This document shows positions 1 to 12,500 of a stretch of DNA of 64,000 nt, piece by piece. This DNA is from Melastoma dodecandrum (taxonomy: Eukaryota > Streptophyta > Magnoliopsida > Myrtales > Melastomataceae): contig JARUPY010000387.1 in the NCBI GenBank assembly GCA_029817715.1, positions 3,038,001-3,102,000 of the forward strand, read 5' to 3'. A model generated the notes under the pieces. It made no database searches. It was not told where the DNA came from and saw nothing but the letters and a program-made list of their open reading frames with translations. Position 1 is the first letter of the stretch; every line of letters begins with the position of its first letter. The position numbers were made by a program, and so were the translations under genes.

Positions 1-77
1 AACATCTGACTCCTTCAAAGCAGTCTGCACATGCATCTGGTAATATTTTATACACCAAGGTAAGAAGGTTGGCATAC

Positions 78-1417
78 CTCATATCGGTCCATGGTAACGT
101 ACATGCGACCGCCACCAGAAGCAACCCGGGCGTCTACACCTTTCTCTCTAAGCTTTGCAAGGTCATTTTCAAGGGTTTCCACAAAACCCACACTGCTTCC
201 ATCCAGAACATCACGTCCATCGGTAAGGATATGGACACGGATTCTATTAGCACCACGCTTGCTGGCTCCTTCAAGCAGCAGCTGCACAAAGAAAACCAGA
301 TGAATCATCCCCAATACCAGCGAAGGTCAAAAAACGGAAATTGCAAGATTTTGAGAAAAAAAAACCTGCAACTGATCGAGCCTAGAGTGGACTCCTCCAT
401 CACTCAAAAGGCCAATCAAATGCAAAGTGTTCGACTCAAAACTTTGACTGATGTACTTAAAGCCCTCTCCCTCATAGATCTTTAACGAAGCAAGAGCCAG
501 ATCAACGAGCTTTGCACTGCATCGTATAAGAAAATCACCTCAACAATATACAGTTGTCTACAGAACATGAGGCATCAATCAAAAAATGGAAGCTCTTACC
601 CTTGAGCATAAATACGTCCAGCGCCAAGTGCGTTATGACCGACCTCACTGTTACCCATATCGTCCTCAGTTGGGAGACCCACAGCAGTTCCATGCGCTCT
701 CACCAGCCTCCATTTCTCAGGCGCCCCCTGTTAACCAGAAACATAACGATCTCAAAACACAAGCGACACAATAACACAGACCAAATAAGCAATCCCCCTT
801 CACAACACCGTCCGGTCTCCCCCACAAACAAAAATTATCTTTATCTTCATCTACCATTGCCACTAAAATCCCTCATCGTGGCTTACAAACTGTCACGATG
901 GTCTCAGTTAGAGGACACTCCAGATCAAACATTAAACTAAGCATGACATCCCTTATTAGCACAACAAATCCCTCGTTACGACTCAATCCAGCCTCTAAAC
1001 GCCAAACTAACAAGGAAAGATAATCAACTCTGGGCCAGTTCACTCACAACCAACCGACACACTCCATCCACAACTATTAATCAGATAAAACCACATCCAA
1101 AAAGGGACTGCATGCACTCCTTTTCTGCACTCACTCGACCTCAATCATCCGTCAAACACCACAGCATCTTCCCCGCACACAAATAACTCCAAATATCACT
1201 GGAACAAAACCGAAATCCGCTCCAAAGCAACGGATCGATCAGCAGAGAGGATTACGTTCTTGAGGGAGTCCATGGTGAGGGTCTCGGCTATGTGGATACA
1301 GTTGTACTGGTCGGGCTTGGCCTCGCCCCAGCCGTCGAGCACAACGACGGAGATAGTCTTCCCCTTGGGAAGCTTCGGGTGGTCGGCGAGCTTCCACGAG
1401 AATCCAGAGCTCCCCAT
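78..1417 (-). CDS. PGM: 2,3-bisphosphoglycerate-independent phosphoglycerate mutase, 5' part
   Basis: Cytosolic glycolytic enzyme interconverting 3- and 2-phosphoglycerate. Four exons are visible on the minus strand: 1256-1417, 600-727, 366-516 and 78-281. All have GT-AG borders and the phases join. Together they encode the first 215 residues of a family that is usually about 560 residues long. The start [10 protein letters not shown] is the usual plant N-terminus. Exon 1 carries [10 protein letters not shown] with the metal-binding Asp. Exon 2 carries [14 protein letters not shown], which includes the catalytic serine. Exon 4 carries HILTDGRDV and [12 protein letters not shown]. The next exon, expected to begin NDW, lies beyond the left edge, so the gene is truncated only by the window. 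I see no internal stops. Identity is very secure; the splice sites were read by eye. Confidence 0.95.
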
Positions 1418-2957
1418 CTTTCGTACGCCGGCTAACCGATCCGATTGTTACCGTCACTGAAGGAAGGAAGAAAAGCAAAAAAGCCTCCGGGTGCGGCAAA
1501 AAACGACGACGGACAGAGTAGTTAGAGGAACCCCGTCATATAACGGCAGAGAGAAGAGAGATGAGGGACGGACAGCCGTTGGATCCGAGGGCGTGCAAGG
1601 ACTTGGACTCTAGGGCGCGCGTGAGGTCATCACGTGATTTGGGCAGCTGTTTGGTTGGGGAAAAAAATGAAATAATCACGATCACGTGCAACCCAGAAAA
1701 CGAATCCATGGAGCTATTTCTTTTTGAAAGGGGAAAAAGGTAGACAAACATGTTAATGAGTAACCGCTCATTTAAAATAAAATATACGATGGAAACAATC
1801 TAACAAAACTTTAATTTGATATCACTATGTAATGAAGAGGTTAGTTGAAGAAGGTAACTGCCAAATGGGGAGTTGATGACGTGTAGGGCAGGCCGGGGGG
1901 GGGGATCCGGTGGTCGTCAGCACCAGGGGTTATTAGGTGCAACCGCGAGTCAGCCAATGGAATTTGACTGCCCCTGATTCGATATTGAGGCATCTTTCTT
2001 CTTCTCCCACTATATGCATATTATTATTCACAAAAAAATAAATAAAAAAACTACCACACCACACCTAACTTAAAGAGTTTCGAATTTAATAATAATAAGA
2101 AAACAACGTCTTCGATAATTGAAATGACAATTTACTTAAAGATGATTTCTTACTCCTACAAAGTAAAAAAAGAGCTAGTCAGGGCTTGAACATGAAGCGC
2201 GATTGATCCATCGGACCTGAGCCATGGGGTTTTGACTATGATAATATCATTTCATTACGTGGTGGATCATATTGAAGTGTTGATTGAATAAATATCTTTT
2301 TACACAGACGGGGTTTCAACTGGTTTGGGCTTCATTTGCACAAAAATTAGTCCTTGCGGGGTACGACGGTCGGGCCGAGTTTAGCGTTTCGATAATAGTA
2401 GGGCTTTACTATAACTTTGTTCCTAAGTTCTTAAAATATTCCGTGAAATAAATTTATTTAAATTTTTATTTTCATACTTAATTTTAATAATTAAATATTC
2501 TTAATATCGAGTTTACTATTCTTTTTAAATGAACTTGGTTTATATTTCTAATATGGAGAATTTTATCTCTGGAAAAAATTTACGGATAAAACTCGGGCTG
2601 GCTGGGCAGTTTTAGGTGAACCAAAATTACGGACCATCAAGTATAATCAACACGGTCTTGTCTTGTCCAGTTAGGATATGATCAAGAATTTCTCCAATTT
2701 GATTTTTTATTTTCCCAAACCCAGATGTACAAATAGTGGAATGGAATGGAAGGATATATTATTAGAAGAGCTTGATTTTACATAAAAAAAAATGGAAAAA
2801 AAACCCACCCCCCCCCCCCCCCCCCCCCCCCCCCCCAGAAAATCAAATGAAAGAAACATCAAGTGGTCGGACTCGGAGGAGAAGGGCGAGGATTGTTTGT
2901 CCGACGTGCACTTCTGGGCACCGACCGAATGCGCGATGTGATTCGTGTCCGGCCGAG
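1418..2957. other. Intergenic, no gene seen
   Basis: AT-rich spacer between the 5' end of the phosphoglycerate mutase gene and the 3' end of the LURP-one gene. I see no conserved coding. It contains a 10-G run at 1895-1904 and a 29-C run at 2808-2836. Apparent proline-rich and glycine-rich reading frames here come from the C run. Confidence 0.6.
2808..2836. repeat. Poly-C tract of 29 bases
   Basis: An uninterrupted run of 29 C, preceded by CCCA, lies about 120 bp downstream of the LURP-one stop codon. Homopolymers this long are hard to sequence, so the length is approximate. Confidence 0.9.
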
Positions 2958-3724
2958 TTAGTTTTTTTTGGACCATTTCGAGGACCCGAACATCTGGTCG
3001 AGGAGGATGACTATAGCCATACCCACTGCGGCGTTCATCCCCGGCTGCACGACCAGTCGGAAGACGTCGTTCCCGAACGACTCCTTCCTCCTGATCTCAG
3101 CCACCAGCTGCCTCTGCCCGTCATACACCGAGCAGCAACGTCGTTGGTATGACCCCTCCACCTCATACAACACGTTCCTGTTCCTCGACGACAGCGAGCC
3201 AGGAGACGAGGGGGGAGATTCGGTCCCGTTGCCAGGGCAGGTGATCTGCGCGAGGCACTTGGTGTTGTGCAGGCCCGAGTGCTGCTTCCTCACCGTGAAC
3301 AAGGGGTTTGCGGCCGACTCCCCTTCGAAGACTTGCCAATTGTCACTGAAACTTAACCTCTGTCGACAAAACGAAAGACAAAAAAAAATAAGGTTAACCA
3401 AAAAACCATCTCGCTTCATAAAGTCTTGGTCGATCGAGGAGGATTGTGGACGGCGGCGGATACCTTGCGGCGGAGGGTGAGGAGGGGATTTCCGGAGGCG
3501 CCCATGAGGACGATCTCGTCCCTGCTGCCAGAGACGTAATTATCGACGCGGAAGACAAGGTTCCCCTTACAGTCGAAGACGGTGAAGCCGTTGCAGTTGA
3601 GGAGCAACGACTTCCTCCAAACGGTCAACACCTCCTCCTCCTCCTTACAGGGGATCGAGGCGGGAGAAGGAGCTGCCGCGACGAGTCCCGGGACCGCGGC
3701 CAAGTTCGGGTGTACCCTAGTCAT
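2958..3724 (-). CDS. LURP-one-related protein (DUF567, tubby-like fold)
   Basis: Two exons, 3464-3724 and 2958-3359, encode 220 residues, the normal length for the family. The N-terminus MTRVHPNLAAV fits the Arabidopsis LOR8 type. The first exon holds LTVWRKSLLLNCNGFTVFD and FRVDNYVSG. The second holds WQVFEGES, a basic-acidic mid region, and the conserved C-terminal end FRLVVQPGMNAAVGMAIVIL followed by LDQMF. An in-frame Met 34 codons upstream (3826) is possible, but the sequence before MTRV is low-complexity, so 3724 is preferred. LURP-one proteins have a tubby-like barrel. Some are needed for basal resistance to oomycetes, but the biochemical role is unclear. Which paralogue this is remains uncertain. 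Confidence 0.88.
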
Positions 3725-6058
3725 GGTTGTAGGGTTTGGGTTATGGCCGGTGCGGGGGGGAGTGGAAATTGGGTATTGTGGAGACGAGAGATTAGTGGTA
3801 GGAGTAGAGGGAATTTGGAGATGCAAGTTGGGGGGTTGTTTATATAGATAGGGGGCAAAAGATTTTGTTTATTGTTTCCTTAAGTAGAAGAAGCTTCTGT
3901 TCCAAAACTAGATCCTAATCCAGGCCTTATTCAAAGGATTATGATCTGGGAACTATTATTTTTTATTTTTTTTTTGTATATAAACGGCATTAACAAGTGA
4001 AACAAATTAATAACATTTTTTTACTATTTTATCTTCCGGCTCTTGCAAAGAAAACCAATTCTTTCTTTTTTTTTGTCCCCACCCTCTCTTGTTCTAAAAG
4101 GAAAAAGGAGAATTCTAGATATATTATAAATACATAAAGAGCAAAGCCAACAATCAAACACTAAAAAAGAAACTATCGGGCTGGTCAATATGGTAAAGAG
4201 TTTAAATTCGCTTAAGAAGATTTCGAGTTTAAAATATACCGTACGCAGTCACTCTCGTTGAAAGACTCGTTCACGAATTAGTCGATGTGAAGCTCCGAAA
4301 AAATGACTTAAAAAAAAACACTAAAAAAGATAAAGTAAAGAGAAAAAGAAGAGATTCAAGACCACTCGTTCCTTTCTCCCCTGCTTTATCACTTTTACCA
4401 CCTCTGATAATTGCATCAATAGAACAGAGGAAAAGCGAAAGGATATAGACCAACACCTCAATTGCTTTTAACTTTATTATTATTATTATTACAAATACAT
4501 AAACGATGTACCACTTAGAGACAAGTCTGACTTTATTATTTTTTTCTTTTTTTTTCTTACACTATAAGATCAATGGAGTGTGTGAATGGGTTTAAAAAGC
4601 TGGGCGGAGATTATTGTGCGGTCGAGGTCGAGTGAGCGGTGGGGAGGGGGAGGAGAGGGACACTTGTCCTCTCCCAATAGGCTAGTCAACCAAACCCCAA
4701 TCTCTTTGATATTTTCTAACCCTATGTCCCAAACATACAATATACTAAGAAGAAAACTCCCATGTCATGATGCTATTGGCTTCAGTTATCATAAACTATA
4801 ATCATTATTGTAATATCTCTCGGTTAAGGGTGAATAAGATGAAGTATTTCAATAAACAATGTGACTTGCCGCCCCAAAATAGGAAGTGGGTTACTGGTTT
4901 TTTCTTTTCCCCTTATTTGATCCATTTCATCTACAAATCCTTTTTATTATTACTTGGTCTCAATATCATCTAATAGTATGACGGGGGGAAATGGGATTAG
5001 ATCGATGAGGGAAGAAACAATAATAAGAATTTAATAGCTTCTAGGTTTTCAGGGGGGGGGGGGTACGTGTTACTAGAAGAAGCCAAAGACATTTTCTCTT
5101 TCTTTGTTTCATATCATTATTTTGTGTTAATGATTACGCTTGATTCCTCTCGGTAATTTAAAAGAATATTAATTTGCATGCAACACGTATGGGACTCGGG
5201 ACTTGGAACCAAACGATCTGTCTTTCACCAAACCCACAAGTATAATTTGTTTAGTTCAACCCACGAGATTTATCCGATTCTTCTACACGAGTAGATATTA
5301 TTACTATTAGTTCAACAAAATCATGATTTTAAGCTGAATTTCGCATGATTTTTTTTAAACCTGCGTAAAACGAGATATGAACAGATGATAATGATGATGA
5401 CATCATAAGACTAATTATTAAAGATTAGGGAAATAAAATGAGGGGAAAAGGTCGGTTTGGAAGTAGAGCTTGGGTGGTGGCAAAAAATTGACAAATGAAA
5501 TAATTTTCTAAAAAGGGTGTAGTGTGGGGTGGGGGCTGGTGGGGTGTGTTTAGAAAACGACGACCCCGGCTCTTGAAAAAGTCGGCCAAACAAGAAGAAA
5601 TATCTCGGATGACTTCTAAAGGTTATGAGATTGGTTTAAAAAGCTAGTTATTGTACTTATTGCTAATCATCACTTTTTGCTAATCTCTTTCGTTAATCAT
5701 GGTCACCCCCTGTTGTTTACCCATAAAATCTTGCGCATGTAGACATGACGCACATCCATCCGTAAAAGTTAGTCACTTACACGAAGATAAAGATCGCGAA
5801 CGAATTCTGAGATATTTTGAATACGAAGGGACGAGACGTTTAGTAAGGTAAACTGGGTCAAAAGAATGCCGGTGAGTCTAAATGAAGTTGGATGGAATTG
5901 AGATCGACGTCGAGATGAAGGCTTGCAATTAAGATAAAGGATCGTAGAGTTTAAGTCGAAAAGGAGTAAACTTATCTAGAAGAGATAGTGCAGTCGAGTT
6001 TGAAAACCTTGAATGAGACAGATGGTCTGATCGAGCTCAAGGATCTCGTTGAGATATT
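3725..6058. other. Intergenic, no gene seen
   Basis: Upstream region of the LURP-one gene followed by AT-rich spacer. It contains a 12-G run at 5052-5063 and short A/T tracts. No reading frame has recognisable protein similarity. The right end, from about 5800, may already belong to the decayed gypsy element. Confidence 0.5.
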
Positions 6059-6115
6059 GTCATTGTGATACAAGAATTCCGGCTTAGGGGTGGGAGTGCC
6101 CTTCCTCCTTATATA

Positions 6116-6147
6116 CCACATCGGATGGGCGTCCCCATCCGATGTGG
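6116..6147. repeat. Palindrome beside an LTR-like TATA box
   Basis: Perfect 14-bp inverted arms CCACATCGGATGGG and CCCATCCGATGTGG are separated by 4 bases. On the minus strand this sits immediately before GGTATATAAGGAGG, a canonical TATA-containing segment that recurs at 15184-15221 on the plus strand. The arrangement suggests the promoter part of an LTR. Confidence 0.7.
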
Positions 6148-7580
6148 GACTCTTTTCCATGCATCACCTTTGATTCGTGTAAATTCCAAAACACCACTCC
6201 AACAACACAACAAACATATTACGAGCAAGAACAACAGTAATTCCTCTCAATTTCCACAATCCTTTCTTCGATCAATCCTCCAACATACGTGAAGAATTTA
6301 TCTCCAATAGCCCAAGCACTAACAATAATGATCAGTCGCACCACCAAACTCTTCCACCAACTCCATCGCCAAGTTACGTCTTCCCTCCAACAACCAGAGT
6401 AACAAAATGACTAACTAACTAATAAACCCCACACGACTACTAACATATATCCACTTAATGTGCCACCCAATTATCACAGCCCAACAATCCCACCCCACCA
6501 AGTAGGGGTGAGCATAGGTTCCGGATAAAACCGGGAACCGATATCATCGAGTCCATGTCAGTACATGTTCTCGAATAGATCAGGTAGGTTCTAGGTTCTA
6601 AATTTTTGAAAACCGGCGGTACCAAGTTCGGTTCCAGGTTCTCCCCTCGGAACCAACTCGGAGAACCGGAAACCTAAACTAAATTCTACCCAACACTTGC
6701 CCCGGGTCCCCTGCTACACTTGCCCCTAAATTTTACCCAACACTTGCCCCGAGTCCCCAGGAACCGACCTCAGGTCCCCTGCAACATAGGAAATTAAGAT
6801 AGAGAGAAAAGGCAAGAGGAAGAGGGACGACGGACACCAAACGCCCCCCTTCCCTTCATCGGACTAGAAAATTAAAAAGAAAAAGAAAAAGAAATCATAG
6901 TCCTCCTCATCCTCCTCCTTTCTCTTTGTTTTCCCCGAAAGTCTCGTCTCATTTCCAACTGGTGAGTTCCCTGTTTCCTTCTCCTTCTCGAGCTAGTTTT
7001 CGGAGCTTGCTGGGGTTTTGGGGTTTTTTTTTTGCGTTACGTGGGTCAGAATTCGATGACCTGCTCCCGTCTACTTTGGTCGGAAACTTTTCCTGGGTAT
7101 TTGTTGGTTTGCTTTGTTTTTGTTCCCTGATCATAAGGTTTGTTGTTTTTTTTTTCAGTTTTCTAGTGTTATTTTTGGGGTTGGGGGTGCTGAGTTTTTA
7201 GTGTGTGGATAGACATAGATCTAGTTGTAATTGTTTGGGTGTTTAATTTGAGATAATGTTTCTGGTGTCGTTCGGTGATGGTTGACAGAAGGGGTTGGAT
7301 AATCTGGAGTTAGGAAAGATTTTTCTTGCTAACTGTAGGAATTAGGATGATCTGTTGGGTCACTGGCCATCTGATTGGCTGGGGCTGCATCTGATATGGT
7401 TTTCAGATTGTTGGCAATGTCGATGATTGATTTGTCGTCCTCTCTTCTGTGTATCGCCTCTGCTTGGGTTAGCTATTTAGTTTTTTGTTTTCCCAATACT
7501 GGTTATGTGATATTGGACTGACGCTGATTATGTGATTTAATGATCTATTGTTTGATTTGTTAGGTTGTCCGAATTAGAAG

Positions 7581-7885
7581 ATGAATCCCGTTTCTGACAA
7601 CAATGAGGCTCAAACAACTGGTATTCAAGGAACTTTGGCTTCAACAGCGGCCAATCTTCCTACTACTCCTAACCTTAAGGTAACCGGCAAATAAAATATA
7701 AAGTCTAATGTTTGGGACCATTTTGCGAAAATTCTGAATGAGAAGACTCATAAGATAGAGAATGTGAAGTACATTTACTGTAACAATGTGTACAAGTATA
7801 ACCCTAATTGGGGCACTTCAACGATGTGGAAGCATATTAATAGTTGTCGGAAGTTTCCTCATAATTCATACATTACGGATGTTTG
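7581..7885 (+). pseudogene. Truncated hAT transposase, BED zinc-finger part
   Basis: An ATG at 7581 opens MNPVSDNNEAQTTG, then an in-frame TAA at 7692 interrupts the frame. Past the stop, the same frame reads SNVWDHFAKILNEKTHKI and TSTMWKHINSCRKFPHN, the typical plant hAT BED finger. The first zinc-binding Cys is replaced by Tyr (KYIYC instead of KCIYC), so the finger is probably dead. The frame stops again at about 7883. The catalytic RNase H-like and dimerisation domains are absent. Confidence 0.75.
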
Positions 7886-7977
7886 AAGGCTCAAAAGTCT
7901 GTCATTAAGGATTACTCTAATTTTTGCATGTTTGAAGGTATTCTCTTTGCTCACGTGCCATAATTTTTACAATCTTT

Positions 7978-8265
7978 GGCCTCCGGGCTGACATGGATGC
8001 CCTTCCCTTGCAGGTTTTTTTGCTCCCTTATGTATTCTGTTTTCCAGGTCAACGCTGATTCATTCGTCATGTTTTGTTCGATCATATGTTGTACTTTATT
8101 TCTGGACCCTTATCATATGTGACTATGAATTGGTGGATTTAGAGCACAAAAGCAAGGTCAACGGCAAGATGCATGCCTGCGGCCATGATTCCCACGTCGC
8201 TATGCTGCTTGAAGCGGCCAAGTTGTTGCAGGACAGGAAGGATCAGATCAATGTGCTCTTTGACA
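7978..8265 (+). pseudogene. Captured fragment of an ILR1-like IAA-amino-acid hydrolase gene
   Basis: Exon piece 7981-8013 reads [11 protein letters not shown] and is followed by a GT donor. A second exon piece from 8127 reads [20 protein letters not shown] and continues [15 protein letters not shown]. Both match the M20 amidohydrolase core of plant ILR1/ILL enzymes, which release auxin from amino-acid conjugates. HACGHD contains metal-ligand residues. The intervening 113 bases look like the original intron, so genomic DNA was copied. The acceptor AG is lost (ACTAT before GAA). It is a fragment lying inside a hAT element and cannot encode an enzyme. Confidence 0.85.
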
Positions 8266-8636
8266 GGGAGACTGCTTTTGATTTTCCTAGAAAGTCTACT
8301 TCGTTTCCCTCACGTGGGAATTAACTCATGTTTGAAGGCTCAAAAGTCCGTCATTGAGGATTGCTCTAATTTGCTTGTATGATTTTGTTTCTTTTCTAGT
8401 AAGGATATAGTACAAATAACATGTATCCAAATGAGTAATGAGATGAATTTGATGTGCAAGTGTGGATATGGTACCGGAATCGGTACCAGAACCGGCGGGT
8501 TGATTCTTGGGTGATTCTTTAAGCCACATGGTAGGTTCTAGGTTCTAAAAATAACGAACCGGCCATTACATGGTAGGTTCCAGGTTCCACGTCCGGAACC
8601 TACCCACCTTAGAAGCTGTTCACCCCTACCAACAAG

Positions 8637-8984
8637 CCCATTACAATTCACTCAACCCAGCCCATTATATTTAATATTTGAAAAAGACCACGCATCAAGC
8701 CATCCCCTTTAAGTGTACACTTGTCCTCGAGTGTAGAACAACCCTCCAGCAGCATCAACATATATCTTTCAGTAGCAGCAACATAATATCTTCCAACAGC
8801 GCTCAAGCTTCACCAATCCATAACTATAGCAGCGGGACAATAATTCAATAATAGAACAGCAGTTAAGACCAACAATTACGGCACAATAACATCAGCAACA
8901 CCAGCAGTTCCAGCACTATAACAGCAGCAACACACTAACAATAACGACAAACACACATCAAAGGCAACTTTTTTCTCCCTCCCC
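8637..8984. other. Non-coding gypsy 3' region
   Basis: Sequence between the Pack-hAT and the chromodomain stop, rich in CAGCAGCAACA-like words. I see no protein. It is probably the 3' untranslated part of the gypsy element. Confidence 0.45.
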
Positions 8985-9498
8985 TCAAAGACACTTGTCT
9001 ACAAGTGTGCAAGAGGGAAACTTCTTATCCAGATAAAAAAGAAACTCCCAAGTGGCATCATCTTCCAATTCATTCTTCCACTGGATTAACACTTTGGTTG
9101 TAGCTCTATCGCCATGCTTTACCATCCTTCTTGCTAAAATGGCCACGGGCTCCCTGGATTGAACCACACCAAAGTCTGGCAAAACTGCAGAAACTCGAGC
9201 AACATCCCTAATACTACTCTTCAACTTAGAAACATGAATAATGGAATTCCCAGGTAAATCCAATTTATAAGCTGCCTTACCAATACGGTCAAGAACTTTA
9301 TAAGGCCCATAGTACAAGGGAGAGAGCTTTTGATTACTTCTACACACCACACTCATCTACCTATAGGGCCGAAGCTTAACATAAACAAAATCTCCAATAT
9401 CAAACTCCCTTTCAGTCCGGTGCATATCAGCCAACTGCTTCATTCGATGCTGAGTTATCCATGTGGAAACGAATCACTTACACCATAGCTTCTCTGTC
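8985..9498 (-). pseudogene. Gypsy pol C-terminus with chromodomain
   Basis: Reads RMKQLADMHRTEREFDIGDF, then after a stop near 9358 continues LSPLYYGPYKVLDRIGKAAY and KLDLPGNSIIHVSKLK. These are the conserved post-integrase segments. The C-terminal part has PVAILARRM, KVLIQWKNELEDDATWEFL and LDKKFP, the chromodomain pattern of plant chromoviruses, thought to guide integration to heterochromatin. It is separated from the integrase by the hAT at 9507-12732, which shows the insertion split an existing pol gene. It has stops and frameshifts. Confidence 0.85.
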
Positions 9499-9506
9499 CC
9501 ACTGAC

Positions 9507-12500
9507 CATGGTTTTCAAAATCACCAGTTTACTCGCGTAATTGGTCTATTTTAAGATTTTTGTACCCTAACGAGTCGAATCGATGGTAAAATCGTTTTAT
9601 GGTAGGATCAAAGTGAAATTGTAGAATTGGTGCTGGAATCGTATGATCGAATCATAGTTTATGATTCTACGTTTCCGGACACCCTTCTCCCCCCTCTTTA
9701 AACAGTTATTCCCCTAATTTTAACCCTATTTCTGCCCACCCCCTCAGACGAATACAGCCCCGACGCCAGTCCCTCTTCCTCGTCCCCACAGTCCCGACGC
9801 CAGCCCCTCTTACTCGGCTCACAGCCCCGACAACAGCCCTTATTCCTCCTCCCTACAACCCCGACAATCCCTGTTCCTCCTCCCTATAGCCCCAACGTCA
9901 ATCCCTAGTCCTCAACCCAACGCTCGGAGTTTCTGATCTAGGTATATCTGTTTTCTTCCCCGGTCAACCCGACACTCGGAGTCTCTGATATGGGTATAAC
10001 TGTTTTCTTCGCCGGTGTTTGATTGTGGGACTGTGTTGTTTGAAAGGGGGCTGGAGTTGGGATTCAGTTTTGTGGAGGGTTCTTTGTTGGTCGTGTGGGT
10101 AAATCTGAATTTGTTGTATCTTGTATGTAAATATGAAATTTTATTTCATTGCTTTATTTTCTAGACAAAATTATCATGTTCGGAGGTGGTAGTTCTTCAC
10201 GTGCCGCACCTGCACCAAAACACAAGCCTAAAAAAATTGCTCCATGAGCCAGGGAAGATGTGGGTTGGGAGTATGGCGTTGCTATTGATAACAACCACAG
10301 GATCGTTAAGTGCAAGTATTGTGAGAAAGTGGTGACTGGAGGCATTTATAAGCTAAAGCATCATCTTGCTGGAACAAATAAAGACGTTGGAGCGTGTAGA
10401 GCAGCCCCTGATGATGTGAAAAGGAAGATGTTCGAGGTTGTTTCCACTTTGCAAGAAAGATTGATTAAGAAGTCAAAATTCTCTTTGTCTGAGGATGGGG
10501 AAGCAAGCACGAACCAACTGCTAGAGAATTCATCTCAATCTAAGAAGGATCTCTTCAAAAGAAGTGTATGTTCTCGTCAAACAATCAATGCCATGTTCAA
10601 GAAGGAACTTAGAGAGGAGGCTTGTGAGGAAATTGTATTTTTTTTCTACAACAATGTCATTCCTTTTAATATGTCAAAAAGTGAAGAATACCATAAGATG
10701 TTTGAACTGGTTGCTCAACATGGACTTGGGTTCAACCCACCTTCCTATCACGAGATTCAAGATAAGTATTTGAAGAAGAAAGTAAATTCGACTACAGAGG
10801 CTATTCAGGAGCACAAGAATCATTGGAAGAACTTCGGATGCTCGATCACGACTGATGGGTGGACTGACAAGCGAAGAAGAACTATTCTGAATTTTCTGGT
10901 TAATGGCCCAAGAGGTACCATTTTCTTAAAATCTATCTATGCCTCTCACATTTGTAAGAATGCTGAAAATATCTATAAGATGATTGACGAAGTTGTTGAG
11001 GAGGTTGGAGAAGACAATGTTATCCAGGTTGTCACGGATAATGCATCAAATTAAAAGGCTACGGGGAATTATTGATGGAGACTTCTTGTGCTGCCCATTG
11101 CATTGATCTAATGGTGGAAGACTTTGAGATGAAAATACCAATTCACAGGGAGACTATCTCAAGTGGAAAGAAGATAACCACTCACATCTATGGAATGATA
11201 TCTCTCAATTCGATGTTACAAAGCTTCACCAATGGAAAAGATTTAGTGAGACCAGGTGCGACTCGTTTTGCTACTGCATATCTCACTTTGAGATGTTTGA
11301 ATAATAACAAGTGAGCTTTGGTGATGATGTTTATTTCTGATAAGTGGAAGGCCAACCAATGTACAAAGACAAATGATGGGAAACATCTCGAAGAAGTGAT
11401 TAAGGATAAGACATTCTGGAAGAATGTTATCATTTGTCTAAAGGGTGCATTTCCCCTGATCAAAGTGTTGAGGTTGGTTGATTCTTATGAGAAGCCAACA
11501 ATGGTTTTTATTTATGAGGAGATGGACAAAGCTAAAGAGAAGATTCAAAGTGTTTTTAATGGAGTCAAGAGAAGGTAAATATGGTTATTCTTATTTTTAT
11601 TTCCTAGATAATTTAGAAACTAAATCCGCTTATATATTTCATTGTTCAGCTATCTGCCATTGTGGGAAATCATTGATCAACGACGGAATAACCAGATGCA
11701 TAGGCCTCTTCATGCAGCGGGCTATTATTTGAACCCTAAACTACATTATAGTTCCAGGTTCAAAGCTGACTATAAAGTGAAAAAGGGATTATACGACTGT
11801 ATGTAAAGGATTGTGGGAGATGTTAAAGAAATATCCAAGATTGATTTCTAACTTGAGTTTAAAAGCAAGTCCGAGATGTTTGGAAGTATAGTTGCTACCA
11901 AAGCACTTAATACCAAAACACCGGCACAATGATGGAAATCTTATGGGAGTTAATATCCAGAGTTGCAGAAATTTGTAATTTGTGTGCTAAGCCTTACGTG
12001 CAGCTCCTCTAGTTGCGAGAGAAATTGGAGTGCTTTTGATATGGTAACTTTCGCATCATAATATTTTTTATTTAAATTAGTGTTATTTGTTAATTGAAAT
12101 TGACTATTTGGATTACTTGTCTATTTGTGTTTGTGCAGGTCCATACAAAAAGAAGAAATCGTTTGATACAACAAACTATGAATGATGTGGTTTTTGTGAC
12201 GGCTAACTCGAGGTTGAGGAAGAATAAGTAAACAAGGACACCCAAAGATTATGAGATTCATGACCTTCCCTCGGATGATAATGGATCCTTGGTGATGAAT
12301 ATACGAAAAATTTTGATGATGAGATTGAGATTACAATTGAAGATGTAGTGCGAGTTGTAGTTGAAGTGGGAGCTAGTAGTGTTGGTGATGCATATTCCAA
12401 GCTTTGAAGATGATGTACTCAAGGAGAATGAAGATGATATGACTGACGATGGAGATGACTATTACGATCAAAACATAAATGCTTTGTTGGATCCTTAGAT

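Larger units (their letters stand above)
6503..8628 (+). mobile_element. hAT transposon with captured host gene fragment (Pack-hAT)
   Basis: Ends are TAGGGGTGAGCA at 6503 and, inverted, TAGGGGTGAACA ending at 8628. The flanking 8-bp direct repeats CCACCAAG (6495-6502) and CCAACAAG (8629-8636) differ at one base, and 8 bp is the hAT duplication size. Both subterminal regions are rich in GGTTCC/GGAACC words, probable transposase-binding repeats. Inside are a broken BED zinc-finger transposase start (7581-7885) and part of an IAA-amino-acid hydrolase gene (about 7978-8265). The element is 2126 bp and lacks the rest of the transposase, so it is non-autonomous. It probably sits in the 3' part of the gypsy element. 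Confidence 0.85.

Noticed and set aside
2772..3152. Plus-strand frame starting in a proline run
   Set aside because: The proline run is the poly-C tract and the rest is antisense to LURP-one exon 2; codon pattern and similarity support only the minus strand.
3725..3826. N-terminal extension of the LURP-one protein from Met at 3826
   Set aside because: The extra 34 residues are Pro/Thr/Ser low complexity, and the family normally starts at the MTRVHP-like position.
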